From positions 6,224,631 through 6,288,630 of the forward strand of contig NC_051108.1 of NCBI RefSeq assembly GCF_901709675.1: a stretch of DNA of 64,000 nt. Direction: 5' to 3'. Positions 51,994-64,000 of this stretch are shown piece by piece. How positions within the stretch are numbered: the first letter of the stretch is position 1; the number at the start of each line of letters is the position of its first letter. The stretch comes from Syngnathus acus. Taxonomy: Eukaryota; Chordata; Actinopteri; Syngnathiformes; Syngnathidae. Made by a program: the position numbers and the translations under genes. Below the pieces are notes generated by a model. That model searched no databases and was not told the DNA's origin. It saw only the letters and a program-made list of their open reading frames with translations.

Positions 51994-54539
51994 ATGAACA
52001 TACAAAGGTCACGTCCTATTAACATTTCACGTCATGGCAGATCGCGGCACAAATCGCACGACTTCGACGATTTATCTTGCCTGAGGAGTGCCGAGTTGCA
52101 CCAGAGCTTTAGCCCCAACCTCGGCTCTCCCAGCCCGCCTGAGACCCCGGACGCGTCGCACTGTATCTCCCGCATCGGGGACTACCTGCTGCTGGAGCCC
52201 CTGGAGGGGGACCACGTCTTCAGGGCTGCTCACCTGCACAGCGGCGAAGAGCTCGTTTGCAAGGTGAGCACGCACACGCACGCCTGTATTCATATTTCAT
52301 ATGCATTGACGCACAAAGGCGCTTGCCTGCAGCCAGCTCTGCACTTCTTGGCTCGCATTGCAAATAGCCTAATGGAAAAAGTGAATGGGGCAGCATGACG
52401 TAACGTTCAGAATGGGGCAGGAAGCACATTGGATACCATCGAACGAGTTGCATCTGAAAGATGCCCATTTCTGATGCAATCGCTTCACTTACTGGATCGT
52501 GGAAGTGCTTTGAAATGGTGCATTGCATCATACCAGGTGGCTGTTGCTAACATTTTGACAGGCATATTTCAACGAAAACATGCCAACATTTACATAGACT
52601 TCCCACCTCACTCTTGCTGTCATTCAAAAAGAACATTCATCTATTGATAACGATGCATGTAAGAAAATGTGATCATATATCAAACAAGCGGTATCTATTT
52701 TTCTTCTGTAGTTATTTGTAGTCTGTAGTGCCCTCAGATGGTCAGAAAGAGCATTATCTTTTTTAAGACAGTTGATTTTGGTTTACTTTTTAAGGTGTTC
52801 ACCATGTGTCTATCTTTAATATATTTTTTCCTGTATTTTGGCCTGTCAATAGTATAAATGCCATTCTGTACATTAAGGGCCACAGTTCATGGCCTTGAGT
52901 TACATCATGGTAAGCTCTCCTAGCGGTGGAAGCAGTCTTACCTGGAGTCAATCTGAGGAAGAGGAGGGTGGGGTAGTGCTTTGCCATGGCAACTAAACCC
53001 GGGGCTGTGCTGCATTGCCTATATGATACCATTTTATCCGTCATCAATATTCAGAGTCTCATTTTCGGTGACAAGCCCAGCGATGAATAATGATGTGTGA
53101 ACTCCAAGGCGGCATTGATTACACAAAAATAACAAGCTATAAAAATGTCTTTTCATCCCAAACTTTGGAGCTTCGACTGAAATGGTTTCCTTGCGTCGGC
53201 CATTTTGTTTCCCCGCCCACCTCAGGTGTTCGACGTGGGCCGCTACCAGGACTCTCTGGCGGCCTACTTTGCCCTGGGCCACCACCAGCACATCAACCAG
53301 GTTCTGGAAGTCCTACTGGGCGAGACGCGGGCCTACGCATTCTTCGAGCGCAGCCATGGCGACATGCACTCATTTGTGCGCACCTGCAAGAAGCTGCGCG
53401 AGGACGAGGCCGCCCGCCTCTTCCACCAGATCGTCTCGGCCGTGGCGCACTGCCACGACGGAGGCCTGGTGCTCCGAGACCTCAAACTGAGGAAGTTTGT
53501 TTTCAAGAACGAGGACAGGTGAGAGAAAATCGCCCCTTTGTTTTTTCTTTTTCTGCACACAACGTTTGAGCCAGACCTCACGCATCCTCATCTGGCTTAA
53601 AAGCTCTTGTTACTTAACAGCACTCTAGGGTATCCTAGCGGCTCCTTCCGGTGAGCTTTACAGAGCAAACACAAGCTGTTCTGTTTTTTTTTTTTTTTTT
53701 TTTTAAGGTTGAGAAGTTGTGGAGCAGACAATCAGCTCCTTTTATCTGGGCCTACTTTGAACATAATAAAATCCGCTCATTGCACCGCCACGTTTGTCTT
53801 CTTATCCAAGCGAGAGCAAATGTCAGCGTTAATCCTGAGGAATTACTCGCCTCGCTCGGTCCCGTCTTCAAAAGAACTTCCCGTCAAGTCTGATTACCCC
53901 GCTTGTGCTTCCTTAATTATGGGCCCCTTTTACACAGGTCACGTTAGCGGTACAAATTTTAGCGTTTGTTACTGTGTTAAATATCAATGTAGATTTGATG
54001 CATACTAAAAATAAATAAAATAGTATCATGATTATTTTCTGAGCATTGTCCTCACTTGTCCTTGTTGTGCATTGTAAAGAAGCTCTCTGAAGCTGGAGAG
54101 CCTGGAAGACACGTACATGCTGGCGGACGGCGACGACTCGCTGTCCGACAAACACGGCTGCCCGGCTTACGTCAGCCCCGAGATCCTCAACGCGGGCGGC
54201 AGCTACTCGGGCAAGGCGGCCGACGTTTGGAGCCTGGGCGTCATGCTCTACACCATCTTGGTGGGCCGCTACCCCTTCCACGACGTGGAGCCCGGCTCGC
54301 TCTTCAGCAAGATCCGTCGCGGCCACTTCAGCGTGCCCGACACGCTCACGCCCAAGGCCAAGTGCCTGATCCGCGCCATTTTGCGCCGAGAGCCTGCGGA
54401 ACGCCTCACCTCACGCGAGATCCTCCAACACCCCTGGTTCTCCGCCTCGGTTGCTGCCGTCGCTTCCCCGGGCGGGCGAGGGGAGCCGGAGCAGATGGTA
54501 CCTGATGTGAACATGGAAGAGGAGCACTTGTTCAGCTGA
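51994..54539 (+). CDS. trib2: Tribbles pseudokinase 2
   Basis: Pseudokinase scaffold that brings substrates such as C/EBP-alpha to the COP1 ubiquitin ligase and modulates MAPK and AKT signalling. Exons: 51994-52263, 53226-53518, 54080-54539; 1023 nt, 340 aa (human TRIB2 343). The N-terminus ([49 protein letters not shown]) is distinctive of TRIB2 rather than TRIB1 or TRIB3. Pseudokinase domain about residues 61-308: VAIK-like lysine in ELVCKVFD, catalytic-loop variant [11 protein letters not shown], and LESLED where active kinases have [26 protein letters not shown] and ILQHPWF follow. The C-terminal tail keeps the COP1-binding motif EQMVPD. The tail between HPWF and the COP1 motif is Gly/Ala-rich and divergent. 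Exon 3 uses a GTAAAG acceptor. Confidence 0.93.
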
Positions 54540-55830
54540 GCACACGCCCAAGCACAAACAGACCACAGCTGTAGTTTAGCCATATTGTTGCCCTCCCCCT
54601 CCCTCCCCCACATTTTCATAGAAAGAAAGAAAAACTCTAAACCTGGCATGATGAACATCGGGAGCTGACCCACAAATAATAATGTAGCCACATGTGCTTA
54701 TAAAGAAACTTTTTTTTTTTTAAAGATTATATTTGGTTTGATGTGGTGTTTGTAACAAGTAGACATCTTTTTTGACACTACGGCAAGCATGAAGGGACAT
54801 ACCAATGACTGGATTCCTCATCCTTACTTGGATTTCAAAAAAAAAAAAAAAGATTTTCATTATTTCTCCTCAGCTTTTTCTTCTGGAATGTTTTTCTACA
54901 TTATGCTGTCGTGTCCACCTGATACGTATGCCCCCATTTTCAATTTGGAACTTTTGGGTTGTAAAATTCTAGGAATTTTCAAAGTTGCTAGCTTTCCTTG
55001 CGAATTCATGGTAATGATCTTTGAGAATCATTTGTTGAGTATCCCATGAATTCTCACCAATGTAACTTTGAACATTTCTTCAAGTTTGCAATTTAAGAAA
55101 CAGCTAGCTGTTCCGAAAAATTCTGCCGCCATTTTGCGGCATTGTGCACTTAACTTGTGGCCACCATTAAAATTTTCTATTTAAAGTCTTTAGAAAGATG
55201 AGAGTGCAGCGTTTATTTAAATCAAACAGCTCTATATATATATCTATACAAATAAATAAATATAAAAAGAAGTATAAATCTATATATTTAAAAAGTACTA
55301 CATTGCAGGGTTTTGTTTTTCTTTTGACACAGGACACTCTGTCTAACGTTTGGAAGCCATCTTGCGTGCCAGTATTTCCCCCCGCCACCCTCATCCTTCA
55401 CTCGGTGACAGTATTCTCGATGTTACTTGAATTTGTAATTTTTTTTAAAATTAATTCTTGGCATGCACCCCATAAATGTTATGAGCTTGCTTAGTAGCAA
55501 GGGGGTGTTCCGGTCTGGTTTGGTTGTGCTGTATTGGCTTAAGAAAAGTTCAACAAAAATTCTATTCCCCTCAAGTAAAGAAGATGATTGATTTGTTTTA
55601 TGTAGATGGAGCTTCCTTTTTGAGTTAAGATGGTGCTGATTTGGTGCTAATATTTAGTCCTGAAGAAAGGGGTGGCAGAGAAGTGGGTTTTGCGTTTTTT
55701 TGTGGTGCATGGTGGGATATCTGCCTAGGATGTTCTGATTGTATCGTTTAAAAAAGAAAAAGAAGAAAAAAAGATTCTGGTGTTTTGTCCAAATTTATTA
55801 TTCCGTAAATAAAATTGTGAACAGCGAATG
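54540..55830 (+). other. trib2 3' UTR
   Basis: AT-rich, no coding sequence, ending just after an AATAAA at 55808-55813; about 1.3 kb. Long AT-rich 3' UTRs are usual for TRIB genes. A TA-rich tract lies near 55230-55280. Confidence 0.6.
55808..55813 (+). terminator. trib2 poly(A) signal
   Basis: Canonical AATAAA at the end of the AT-rich region after trib2. It is the most likely transcript end; other, weaker AT-rich signals exist. Confidence 0.5.
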
Positions 55831-57601
55831 GGTGTCATGTTATTTTTTCTTCCTCAGCAGGTATTTCATATGAACATAAAATTGGAATGCATAGTTAAGG
55901 CTGAGTCAATGTATTTTCATAAAACTGAAGTACATGTGTGTGTATACATATACATACATCATCCATGTATATGTACCTATGTGTATATGTATACGTGTGC
56001 ATATTTATTCATGTAATTAGGCTCACAGTAATTGACTAATAGTATATACATCTTTATTTTTGTTTTAAATCATTTTTTTATTTTTAAATCACAACTGCAC
56101 AACAAACAAATTTCTCATAATAGTCATAAAACTAAAATTATTTAAAAAAAAAAGTGACTGTAGGTACTGTGCACGTTTTTTCTAGTCAACAGCCACTAAT
56201 AATAAAATACTCTAACGCCATCGTGTGGACAAAGAGTGAACTGTTCAATTTTACCTTAGAAATTCACAATAAGTACGCCTAAATGAATTATTGTATTAAA
56301 AGTAATTCAGTCTTAACATTGTGTGATCTGAAATATTTATTTGTTCAGTTTGGACACATTGTCAAATTTTATGTAGTCAAAAGTCAAATAATAAAATCAT
56401 CTCCGCATACATCCTAAATAAACCAGAGCTGCAACATTAGACGTATAGAGGAGCTCAGACAAGGCAAGGAGTCCTTCTTCGTGGAACATTCAGTTCATCT
56501 GAGCAAATATAAACGCACGGGAACTCTTGGTCTGAGAAATGCAACAGATGGCCACTGTTGTTTCTGTCGTAGCTCTATAATGGACCTCCGCCAAGCATTA
56601 CGCTGAATAAGCACTTATTCTGCACGCACCATATTGCCTAATTGGGGGATCTAGAAAGAGTATTATGTAATGTATTCAGTATGACATTATGTAAATCAGG
56701 GATAGAAAACTGGCGGCCCTCGCCCACACTCACACGCTCGAGTAATTTCAGAAAATAAAAGCGTACTTGAGCTGACCAATTGAAAGATGTAATACCCGTG
56801 TTAACCACAGGACGGCAGGCGTAACTTAGAAGTGCCTTTAAACCCAAAGAAGAAGAATGTGCCGTTGCCGCCACAACATCGATCGTTAAAATACACAAAC
56901 GGCAGTAACAAGTAATTCTTTATTTCTTCTTTTTTTTTCTTTTAACACAGCGTTAACAGTTCGTTTAAAAGGCATGAGTATTTAGTGAATTTTTTAAATC
57001 CGAAAACATGGTTATAGTCACGCTTAATAGTGTTTCAAACGCGTATTGTGGTTTAACAGGTAGCCATTGCTATGCACTATGAATCGTTAACATAAGTGGG
57101 TGCCCCCTGCCAGGTAAGTGGGTCAGCCTATTTAATTGGAATTTGAATGTCATTTGGGAAATTATATTGTCGTATAATATTAACATTTTTGAGTAAGTTA
57201 AGTTTTAGGAAGAAGTATCTTTGATGGGGTGGCAGATATTCATATTGTCCATGTGAATTGAAATTTAAAATGTGAAGACACACTTATGTACATAAGCTTA
57301 ATAAAAACAGGCACATATTTTGTCTATAATTTGAATTTTCTTTTCATACATTTGGTTAAAAAGTGTGTGGTCCTTATCTTCCCCCCTGTAGCGCTGAGGA
57401 AAAATTGTGGCTCCCTTCATCAACACCCATCATCACCCTTGCGCCATGGTGGCTTGGAGAGAACATACTTTGCAAGTCTTCAGCAGAGGTCCAAGAGAAA
57501 TGTCATCGCAAACAATATATTCCCTCAAATGCATTGCATCTGTTACACATACTGCCGTCATCGTTCTAGCAAATTTTTAATCAGGTGATTGTCTCCTTCA
57601 G

Positions 57602-57649
57602 GTATCCGTAGCAGCAAGATGGAGGCGACATGTGCCAGCGTCCTGTGCG
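57602..57649 (+). other. Short exon-like segment with ATG
   Basis: Acceptor GTCTCCTTCAG, then 48 nt containing AAGATGGAGG (good start context; MEATCASVLC), then donor GCG|GTGAGG. It could be the start-codon exon of an unrecognised gene or a noncoding RNA exon. No continuation was found. Confidence 0.25.
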
Positions 57650-59779
57650 GTGAGGCGCGACCCAATTTGCAATTTTTAGACCTACGGTTATCTAAAAAAA
57701 ATTTATGTTGATGTGATTGATCATATTTTATGCACAATATTGAATTAATAGTGTATTTTTAAAATCAATGATCATTATCAAAACTGTCCCTTTAACGAGG
57801 TTTACCAAATAATCACCCAAAAACATGTCATCTAAAAATCTCCCCGGTACATGTTACTCAAAGAAAAATGTGACCAAATAAATAAAACCAAAATCGATAT
57901 TTAAAAAGCAGCTTTTTAAGCAAGCTGCTCTTCAAAGTCTGCTCTAAACTGATCGCACTTTTCTTATCGGAGAGCTTTATTGTACAGCAGATTTTGTGCT
58001 GCTCCACGAGCGCCTTCTTTTATGCTGCTCATTTGTCAAGGACTTAACGTGGCCATAAAGTGTTTCATTGGCGTTGTCCTGATACCGGCCGCTCTTGTGT
58101 GGACATCAACCTTTTATGTTCTACAGTATATGTTTATGTGACCGCAGGCGACACGTGACATTGTTCTATGGGATTACCGCATGCCTAATTGCGTAATGCA
58201 AACTCCCCAGGGCCTTATACATGCGCATGTGTGTCAACTCATGTGTGTCACGTTAGGTTATGTTGAATTATGTTATCTTATGTAATGGGCATTCTGTAAC
58301 ACGCCCATCGGTCACAATGTGTAAAAAAAAAAAGAAAAGAAAATTATTATTACTGCATAACTCCTGAAAAAATGACAGCGCCCCAAAATAAATCAGCAAA
58401 AAATAATAATAAAAAAAAAAAAATCGCCAGAAGAATTCTGCACAATTAAAGAGGATTCTATCATTTTTTGGATACGTGTAACTAAATAAACTTAAATCTC
58501 AGTGCAATATCCTAAAAATGTGCCAATTTTACAAGGGCAACCACCTTAAATCCAAGTCTGTGTGAATCAAAAGCTGAGCAACGGCTACTTTGATAGCGGC
58601 ATGAATGTGATTACGATTTAAAATAGGCCAAGACTCAGACTCTCTTAAAAACGTGGATGCGTCTCAACTGTGACATTTCATTATTTCACTGGAAGTCCAC
58701 AGCCGTGTTGTTATGCAGGAATAGTCTTACTTTCCTCAGAGGAAGAATCTAAGCATTATGGCAAGCAATTAACCTTCAAAAAAAGAAGAAAGAAAAGCTC
58801 AGTGGCGGTGGGTTCAGAGTGAATCAATGCCGTTTCATTCCCAGACAGAGATAATGGATCAACACAGACATACTGTCTGACAGCATAAATGTTTTTTTAG
58901 TGTAATTCCGCTTCCAAGACCTCCCACTTACTTGATCTTACTTAGTACTAGATAAGAAGTCATAAGCAGGAAGTACTTTGAGTGAAAGTAGACCTTCGTC
59001 AGCTGTCTTCGGGATAAAATTTCATCAAAGTTTGAAGGGCTCCAAAATTTTATGATGACTGCTTTAGCAATGGGAGAATAAATAACAAGTTCACCCCTAA
59101 AAGTTCATTCTGCACACTCCTGTGCAATATGAGAGACAATACTCTTTGCTAATACTAATTGCTAAGGGGAATAATGGTGTCCTCGGCCAGTCAATTAAGC
59201 ACATGGCTGCAGAGAATTGAGAAGAAAATAGAACGTTGATAAAAAGGCCGACTATCTGCCGGACTGTAACGTTTTCCTCCAGGATGAGACGTGTGGAGCG
59301 TTTTAGTGAAGTAACCTTTTTGGAGTGTCTCTGCCTTCATTTGCATGCAGTCAAGCGTGATATTTATAGTCTCTCGCAGATAGGACCGAGCCTTTTTAAA
59401 CACTGTCTGTCCCGTCTGGGTTCCAGCGCCACCTGAATTCTAAACACCGGCACCCATCCGAATCTGAGTCGGAATGAAAGCAAGGACAAGCAATAATTCG
59501 TTTGGGAAGATAATGTTTTCTCAGAAAGTCAATGCTACTGGAAGAGAAGCTGTGCTGCAAACAATTGTCAGTTGAGATCCACGGGGCTTTTGTCAGAATA
59601 ATAAATAAAAAAAATCTCAATAAAATTGTTAAAAAAAAAAGTACTTGGATGTAATTGGATCTAAAACGAAGCCTCGTTGGCCAACATCACTCCTGCACTT
59701 CTACCAAGTGTACTGCGGGAGGCGCTGTTGTGCCAATGTTTGGCCCGAGCACGCTTGCACGTAAAGGGGAGGGGCATGA

Positions 59780-60086
59780 ACCGGAGTAAAGTGTCTTTTA
59801 CACGCTGCCTTCCTCCAGTCTTCATCAGCGCACCTGCGACAAGCTGTCGGCCGCCTTCGGTGACCCGCAACGCGGACGAACGCGCTCACCTTTTCGCGAC
59901 CCTCCGCTGCACCGACTTGGACAACAATGCACCAGCGGCCCGTCTTCTTTGCCGGATAAACAACCGCGTCGCAAGGGACGACGGACTGACGGAAAAACTG
60001 AGGAACGAACCCAAGCCGCAGCTACTGGTGCTTGTCGGCCGGGGCGAGGAAGCGAGGACCAGCGGAGCAGCGAGCGGCTCCGCGAG
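59780..60086 (+). other. CpG-rich candidate 5' exon
   Basis: A locally GC- and CpG-rich block ends at a consensus donor CCGCGAG|GTAAGAC (exon side ends 60086). It looks like the promoter-proximal first exon of a plus-strand gene whose later exons lie past the window. A long open frame crosses it, but CpG-rich DNA is often open by chance. Confidence 0.35.
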
Positions 60087-63000
60087 GTAAGACACCCTGC
60101 GGCCGCCTTTGGGTGCTCGTATATCGGCATCAATCGATGGATTTAAACGTTGTGCGCAGGCGCTGATGCTAATCAACTTGTATATTATTATTGTTATCAA
60201 TATTATGATTTTTTACATGCATGCATTTGGTACTTATTATGGAAGTTGGAATCAATCCATGTTTTATTGCATTTTGCATAAATCTGCATGAAGTAACGAC
60301 TAGTCATAATAGTGATTTATTGTTATTTCCTAAGCACAGTGTTCATTTTGCATTGTTTTAGCAATGGTGATGTAAACAATGACCGACACTTTATCTTGCA
60401 CGCATTGTACCACCTTTAGCCGGCTTTGCATAATATTAACACTATGGGTTCACAATATTAGGAATTCGACCTCTCATCCCTCGAATAAGCACACATCGAT
60501 AGTATGCGTGTTTTGTTTTTGGAGCAACTTCCTGACAGCGTCTATATTTAGTCACCGCTCGACTTGGCCAAGTCCGCGCCAGGCGTCATGTTGATTCCAG
60601 TGATGGTATTATCATAATCTGGCCCCCATATTTAGCATGATTTATCAACCCCCACCACCCCTCTTACTTGGTGCTGATGCTTTTACGAGCTGGGTGAAGC
60701 ATCATCACCAACGTGCACTGTACGTCACTGTACTGAAGTCAATTTTTCTTTATGTATTTAACTCCCCGTATTTTTTTGAAAATGAGGTGTTTCTTTGTTT
60801 TATCTCCTCTTGTGACAAGTTATAATTTTTCTAATCCATATCGAAATTTAGTTTTCCTTTTGTCCTCAAGTATCAGTAGTACTACTCAGCATGTGAGTAG
60901 TTTTGCTGTATGTACAGTATTACAGTACTTTCCTCTGTCACTGAGAGTAATCTGTCCTCGTCTTATGTGACTCGCGCCGGCCGAAGGACTCGCCTTGGCC
61001 GGAGGAATTCATTTCGAGGTCTAACCGGAGACATTTATCCTATTCGGTGATGGCCCCCGGTGTCACTTTGCTCAGCAAATTACAATACCATTGCCCCAGG
61101 GCATTTGTGTCGTCGTTATTACCTCCACCAAGCACGAAAGTACGACGAGGTTGGATTTACGTGAAACTTAAGAAGTAGATGTTTGTGCTGTTGGATGAAA
61201 CAATGAAATTGTCCCCCTGCCTCAAGACAAAATGGTAGCATCCATTGATGTGCTTGCGGTTTGTGTTGGTTTTGATTCCCGAGACAGAGATTTGTCTTAA
61301 CAAGGTAATGACAATTTATTGACATTTTGCATCCTCGTTATAATCAGAGTGCACTCTGTTGATTGGATGAAGGGTTGTTTTGAGTGCCATGTTTGCATCG
61401 TGAAGTGGTTAAGGAAAAAATGATCAGGACTAATACGTCATGCGTGTTCTTGTATTGTTGCCGCTGGTTTGGCCTCAGGTTATGTGCTGTTTGAAAAAAA
61501 TAAAAAAAGTCAAGCGGTGCCAGCGTACCTCGTAAAACATGGAGGCGACGCAAGATGGTTTTATGTGTGTTCACCGTGCTCATGTTTGCTTCAGTGACAT
61601 AATAGCAAATATTAACCCGTTGCCATGTGGACTGATCTATAAATGTTTTTCCAAGTCAAACCATTTGATGAAATAAATGTTTCTGCATATGATTTGAAAC
61701 AAATGAAAGGAAAAAAAAAACTATTGTTGCGTTCTTCTGCCTAATGAAGCCAAATTATGCGTGTGATTTCCGTCACTGGGCGCCTCTTGAGTCGTGAAGG
61801 GCATCTTATCTTACTGCACTTCAGCACGTGCAAAACGTTAAGTGCGATACTTCAATATTAGTCCTTTTGTGATTGGATCATGATTGAAACAATTGATTTT
61901 GCATAATCAAGAGTCTAAGAAAGCAATTCAACAAAGTAAAAGAAAGATTAAGTACTTCATTAGCATTAGCAATTTTATTTTCCTCCAACCCTGTTTTTAG
62001 AGAATGCTGCTGAAGTGGCGATGGCTTGAGTGAAACGTCTGGGCGGGAAAAAAAACGACGGGAGCGCCTTTTTAGTCACCAACTTAGCGCTCGCCTGCAC
62101 TTAGCCTAATTGCTCCATGCAGTGATCGCTTTAGCGGCAATCATTGATCACAACGCATTGCCCCGATGCTGACCCGTGTTGATTAGTGTCCGATAGAAGT
62201 GGCTCGGGTTGGTGTGACGTGACACGCCTGCTAATAACTTGATGAAAGCCTTTTAGAAGTGGCACAACGTTGATGGCATCAGTCGGACTGAGGCGACTTT
62301 GTCTCTGTTGCTATCTTTTGTGCAGCATAACCGCGAGATGCCTCTTCACCATGTTTGCATTGAAACCTGGCCTTGATTAATCGCCTAAAGTCTGCAGTCT
62401 TCACATTCCTACCGGGTTTTAGTTCAATTCTCATTTATTTCATGTATTCAGCAGCCAACAATTCACTTCTTTAAACAATCACAGCATTGAATCAATTGAT
62501 TTTGGAAGTGATACAATAAGCTACTGTAAAGTGTCCTTGGAATACACTCGTATCAATTGAATATTAACATTTGACTTATTTTTAAATGCCGCACTTTGCA
62601 TCATTTCTCCTCCAGTGCCTGTTTAAAGCCGTAATCGTTTCCTCAATGCCCACTCAAGCTTTGCACGCTTTGCTTCGGAAACACTCAGGGGCGAGCGCCT
62701 GCTTTGAGGCCCGAGCTCGTCAGGCGCCATCAGAGAGGGCGGATGGTGAGGGGCCGGCCGGGTCTTGAGAGTCTCGACGGGGGGGCCACTTAAGCCTGTT
62801 AGCCTCATATGATGACACAGCGGGATGGCCGCGCATGCAGGCGGGCGGCTTGGGAAAAGACGTCTATCCGCTCAGCGCTTCGCCGCCAATGTCGGGATGC
62901 AAACCGATATTCCACGCGCAATTATTTCAACTTTGCGCCGTATGTCATGTACTATTTAAGCCCTACTGGATGTTTTTAAAAAATGCAGCGTGCCGGCGGA

Positions 63001-63345
63001 ACGGCGCGGATGTCTCATTGTAATAATTCATCACAAATTTCAATAATTGAGGGAAAACCCTAAATAGAAGTCCACTGTAATGGAATGTCGCGTAAGCTTC
63101 TTGTGCTAGCCGCCGACTGCTTTGCCGCCAAATGCTCGTCACTCGTGATGAAAAGCTAGCGCTTAAGCTAGCACTGTTTCACTTGTCCTAATGAAGGCGA
63201 TGGTTCAGGAAGAGCATGTTTGGATTTGTCATTAGCAGCTACTTGAAGTAATCACTAAGGACAATTAATGACCCCCAATACTTTTGTGCCGCAGGTATTT
63301 ACGCAGGCAAAAATCCACCGCCAGCATTAATTCATCAACAGCCGA

Positions 63346-63375
63346 GCGCGCGCGCGCGCGCGCGCGCGCGCGCGC
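63346..63375. repeat. (GC)15 tract
   Basis: Uninterrupted alternating G and C for 30 bp, the sequence most prone to form Z-DNA and rare in vertebrate genomes because of CpG decay. Confidence 0.95.
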
Positions 63376-64000
63376 CGGCCAGGCTGGGCCTTGGCCAATA
63401 TTTCATGACGAAGGCAAACGGGTTGTAAATAAGACTCGATTAGAAATGCGCACGCACACCTTGGCGCAAATATGATTTATGTATCCTCTTAAGTCGAGAG
63501 CCACAAATGCAAATGAGACGTGTTGCTTGTAGAAGCTTTTACGTGTTTATTCCTTCGCCGCAGACAAATGATTAACGACCGCCAAATGGGATGATAACCC
63601 GAAATGAAAACCTCGCTCGTAACTTGTTTATAACGGTGATTTAATCTTATTTTTACCTTATGGGATTAATAACATTTATCTATGCAAACGCATATCGAGG
63701 CTGGGGTGCTTTTGATGTTTCATTAGTCAGCTACAATGAACACCAGGGGGAGCTAGATTGATAGACCAAGTAATAATAAAAAATAGCAAAACAATTATAG
63801 AGCACCAAAGAATTGCGTTAAAAGGTGCAACTTGAGTGTACCTTTTAAAGTTAAAATTAATGCAAATGTAGAAGGAAGTAAATTGAAAATAAGTGAAATT
63901 ATAAAATGGTAAAATAGTAAAATGGCTGCCGTTTTTGTAACGTAAAATGAGTTCTTTGGGAAACTCTTTCCGAGATAGCTGGATGACGCTAAATTACAAA

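Larger units (their letters stand above)
55831..64000. other. Downstream 8 kb without a supported gene
   Basis: Mostly AT-rich intergenic or intronic DNA. Exon-like pieces are noted at 57602-57649 and about 59780-60086. A GC dinucleotide tract lies at 63346-63375. Nothing else could be supported. Confidence 0.5.

Noticed and set aside
59677-60090. A 137-codon frame in the CpG-rich block before 60086
   Set aside because: No domain or composition typical of a protein. The CpG-rich context explains the lack of stops.

Overview
This is nuclear DNA from a vertebrate, almost certainly a ray-finned (teleost) fish. The genes are split into many short exons with compact introns (often 60-120 bp) and GT-AG splice sites. 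The proteins match vertebrate families along their whole length, and the DNA carries microsatellites, a tRNA-derived SINE, a LINE fragment and Tc1/mariner-type relics. The species cannot be named from the sequence. All exon models below were built by hand from splice sites and reading phase. Each summed CDS is a multiple of three and close in length to its human counterpart where one is given.

Layout. (1) 593-4133, minus: chgb (chromogranin B / secretogranin-1), with a large internal peptide repeat and a (GA)70 tract in its promoter. (2) 6584-9063, plus: an 11-exon SLC23 (nucleobase/ascorbate) transporter that looks SLC23A4-like. (3) 11780-19874, plus: gpcpd1 (glycerophosphocholine phosphodiesterase), 19 coding exons, with a MITE and a LINE fragment in its introns. 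(4) 21319-24188, plus: napb (beta-SNAP), 11 exons. (5) 25223-38975: three head-to-tail units of 4-5 kb, each carrying a complete minus-strand gzf1-like BTB/C2H2 zinc-finger gene, its 5' exon and its promoter. (6) 51994-54539, plus: trib2 (tribbles pseudokinase) with a CCAAT/CRE/GC-box promoter near 51.05 kb. (7) About 12 kb before trib2 and 8 kb after it have no gene I can support, only a few isolated exon-like segments.

The most unusual part is the gzf1 array. NAPB and GZF1 are neighbours in mammals too, so the locus is ancestral, but here gzf1 has become three intact copies. The copy nearest trib2 (copy 3) is the full-length form. Copies 1 and 2 share an in-frame C-terminal deletion and a SINE. 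Copy 1 has also gained a second, phase-compatible copy of the exon pair encoding fingers 2-5, which predicts 14 fingers instead of 10. A palindromic element sits at each unit boundary, and a Tc1/mariner relic in copy 2 has its empty site preserved in copy 1.

The genes do not form a functional operon-like set. chgb, napb and trib2 act in secretory granules, SNARE recycling and signalling respectively; slc23 and gpcpd1 are metabolic or transport genes. The common thread is conserved linkage, with chgb, gpcpd1, napb, gzf1 and SLC23A2 all on human chromosome 20.
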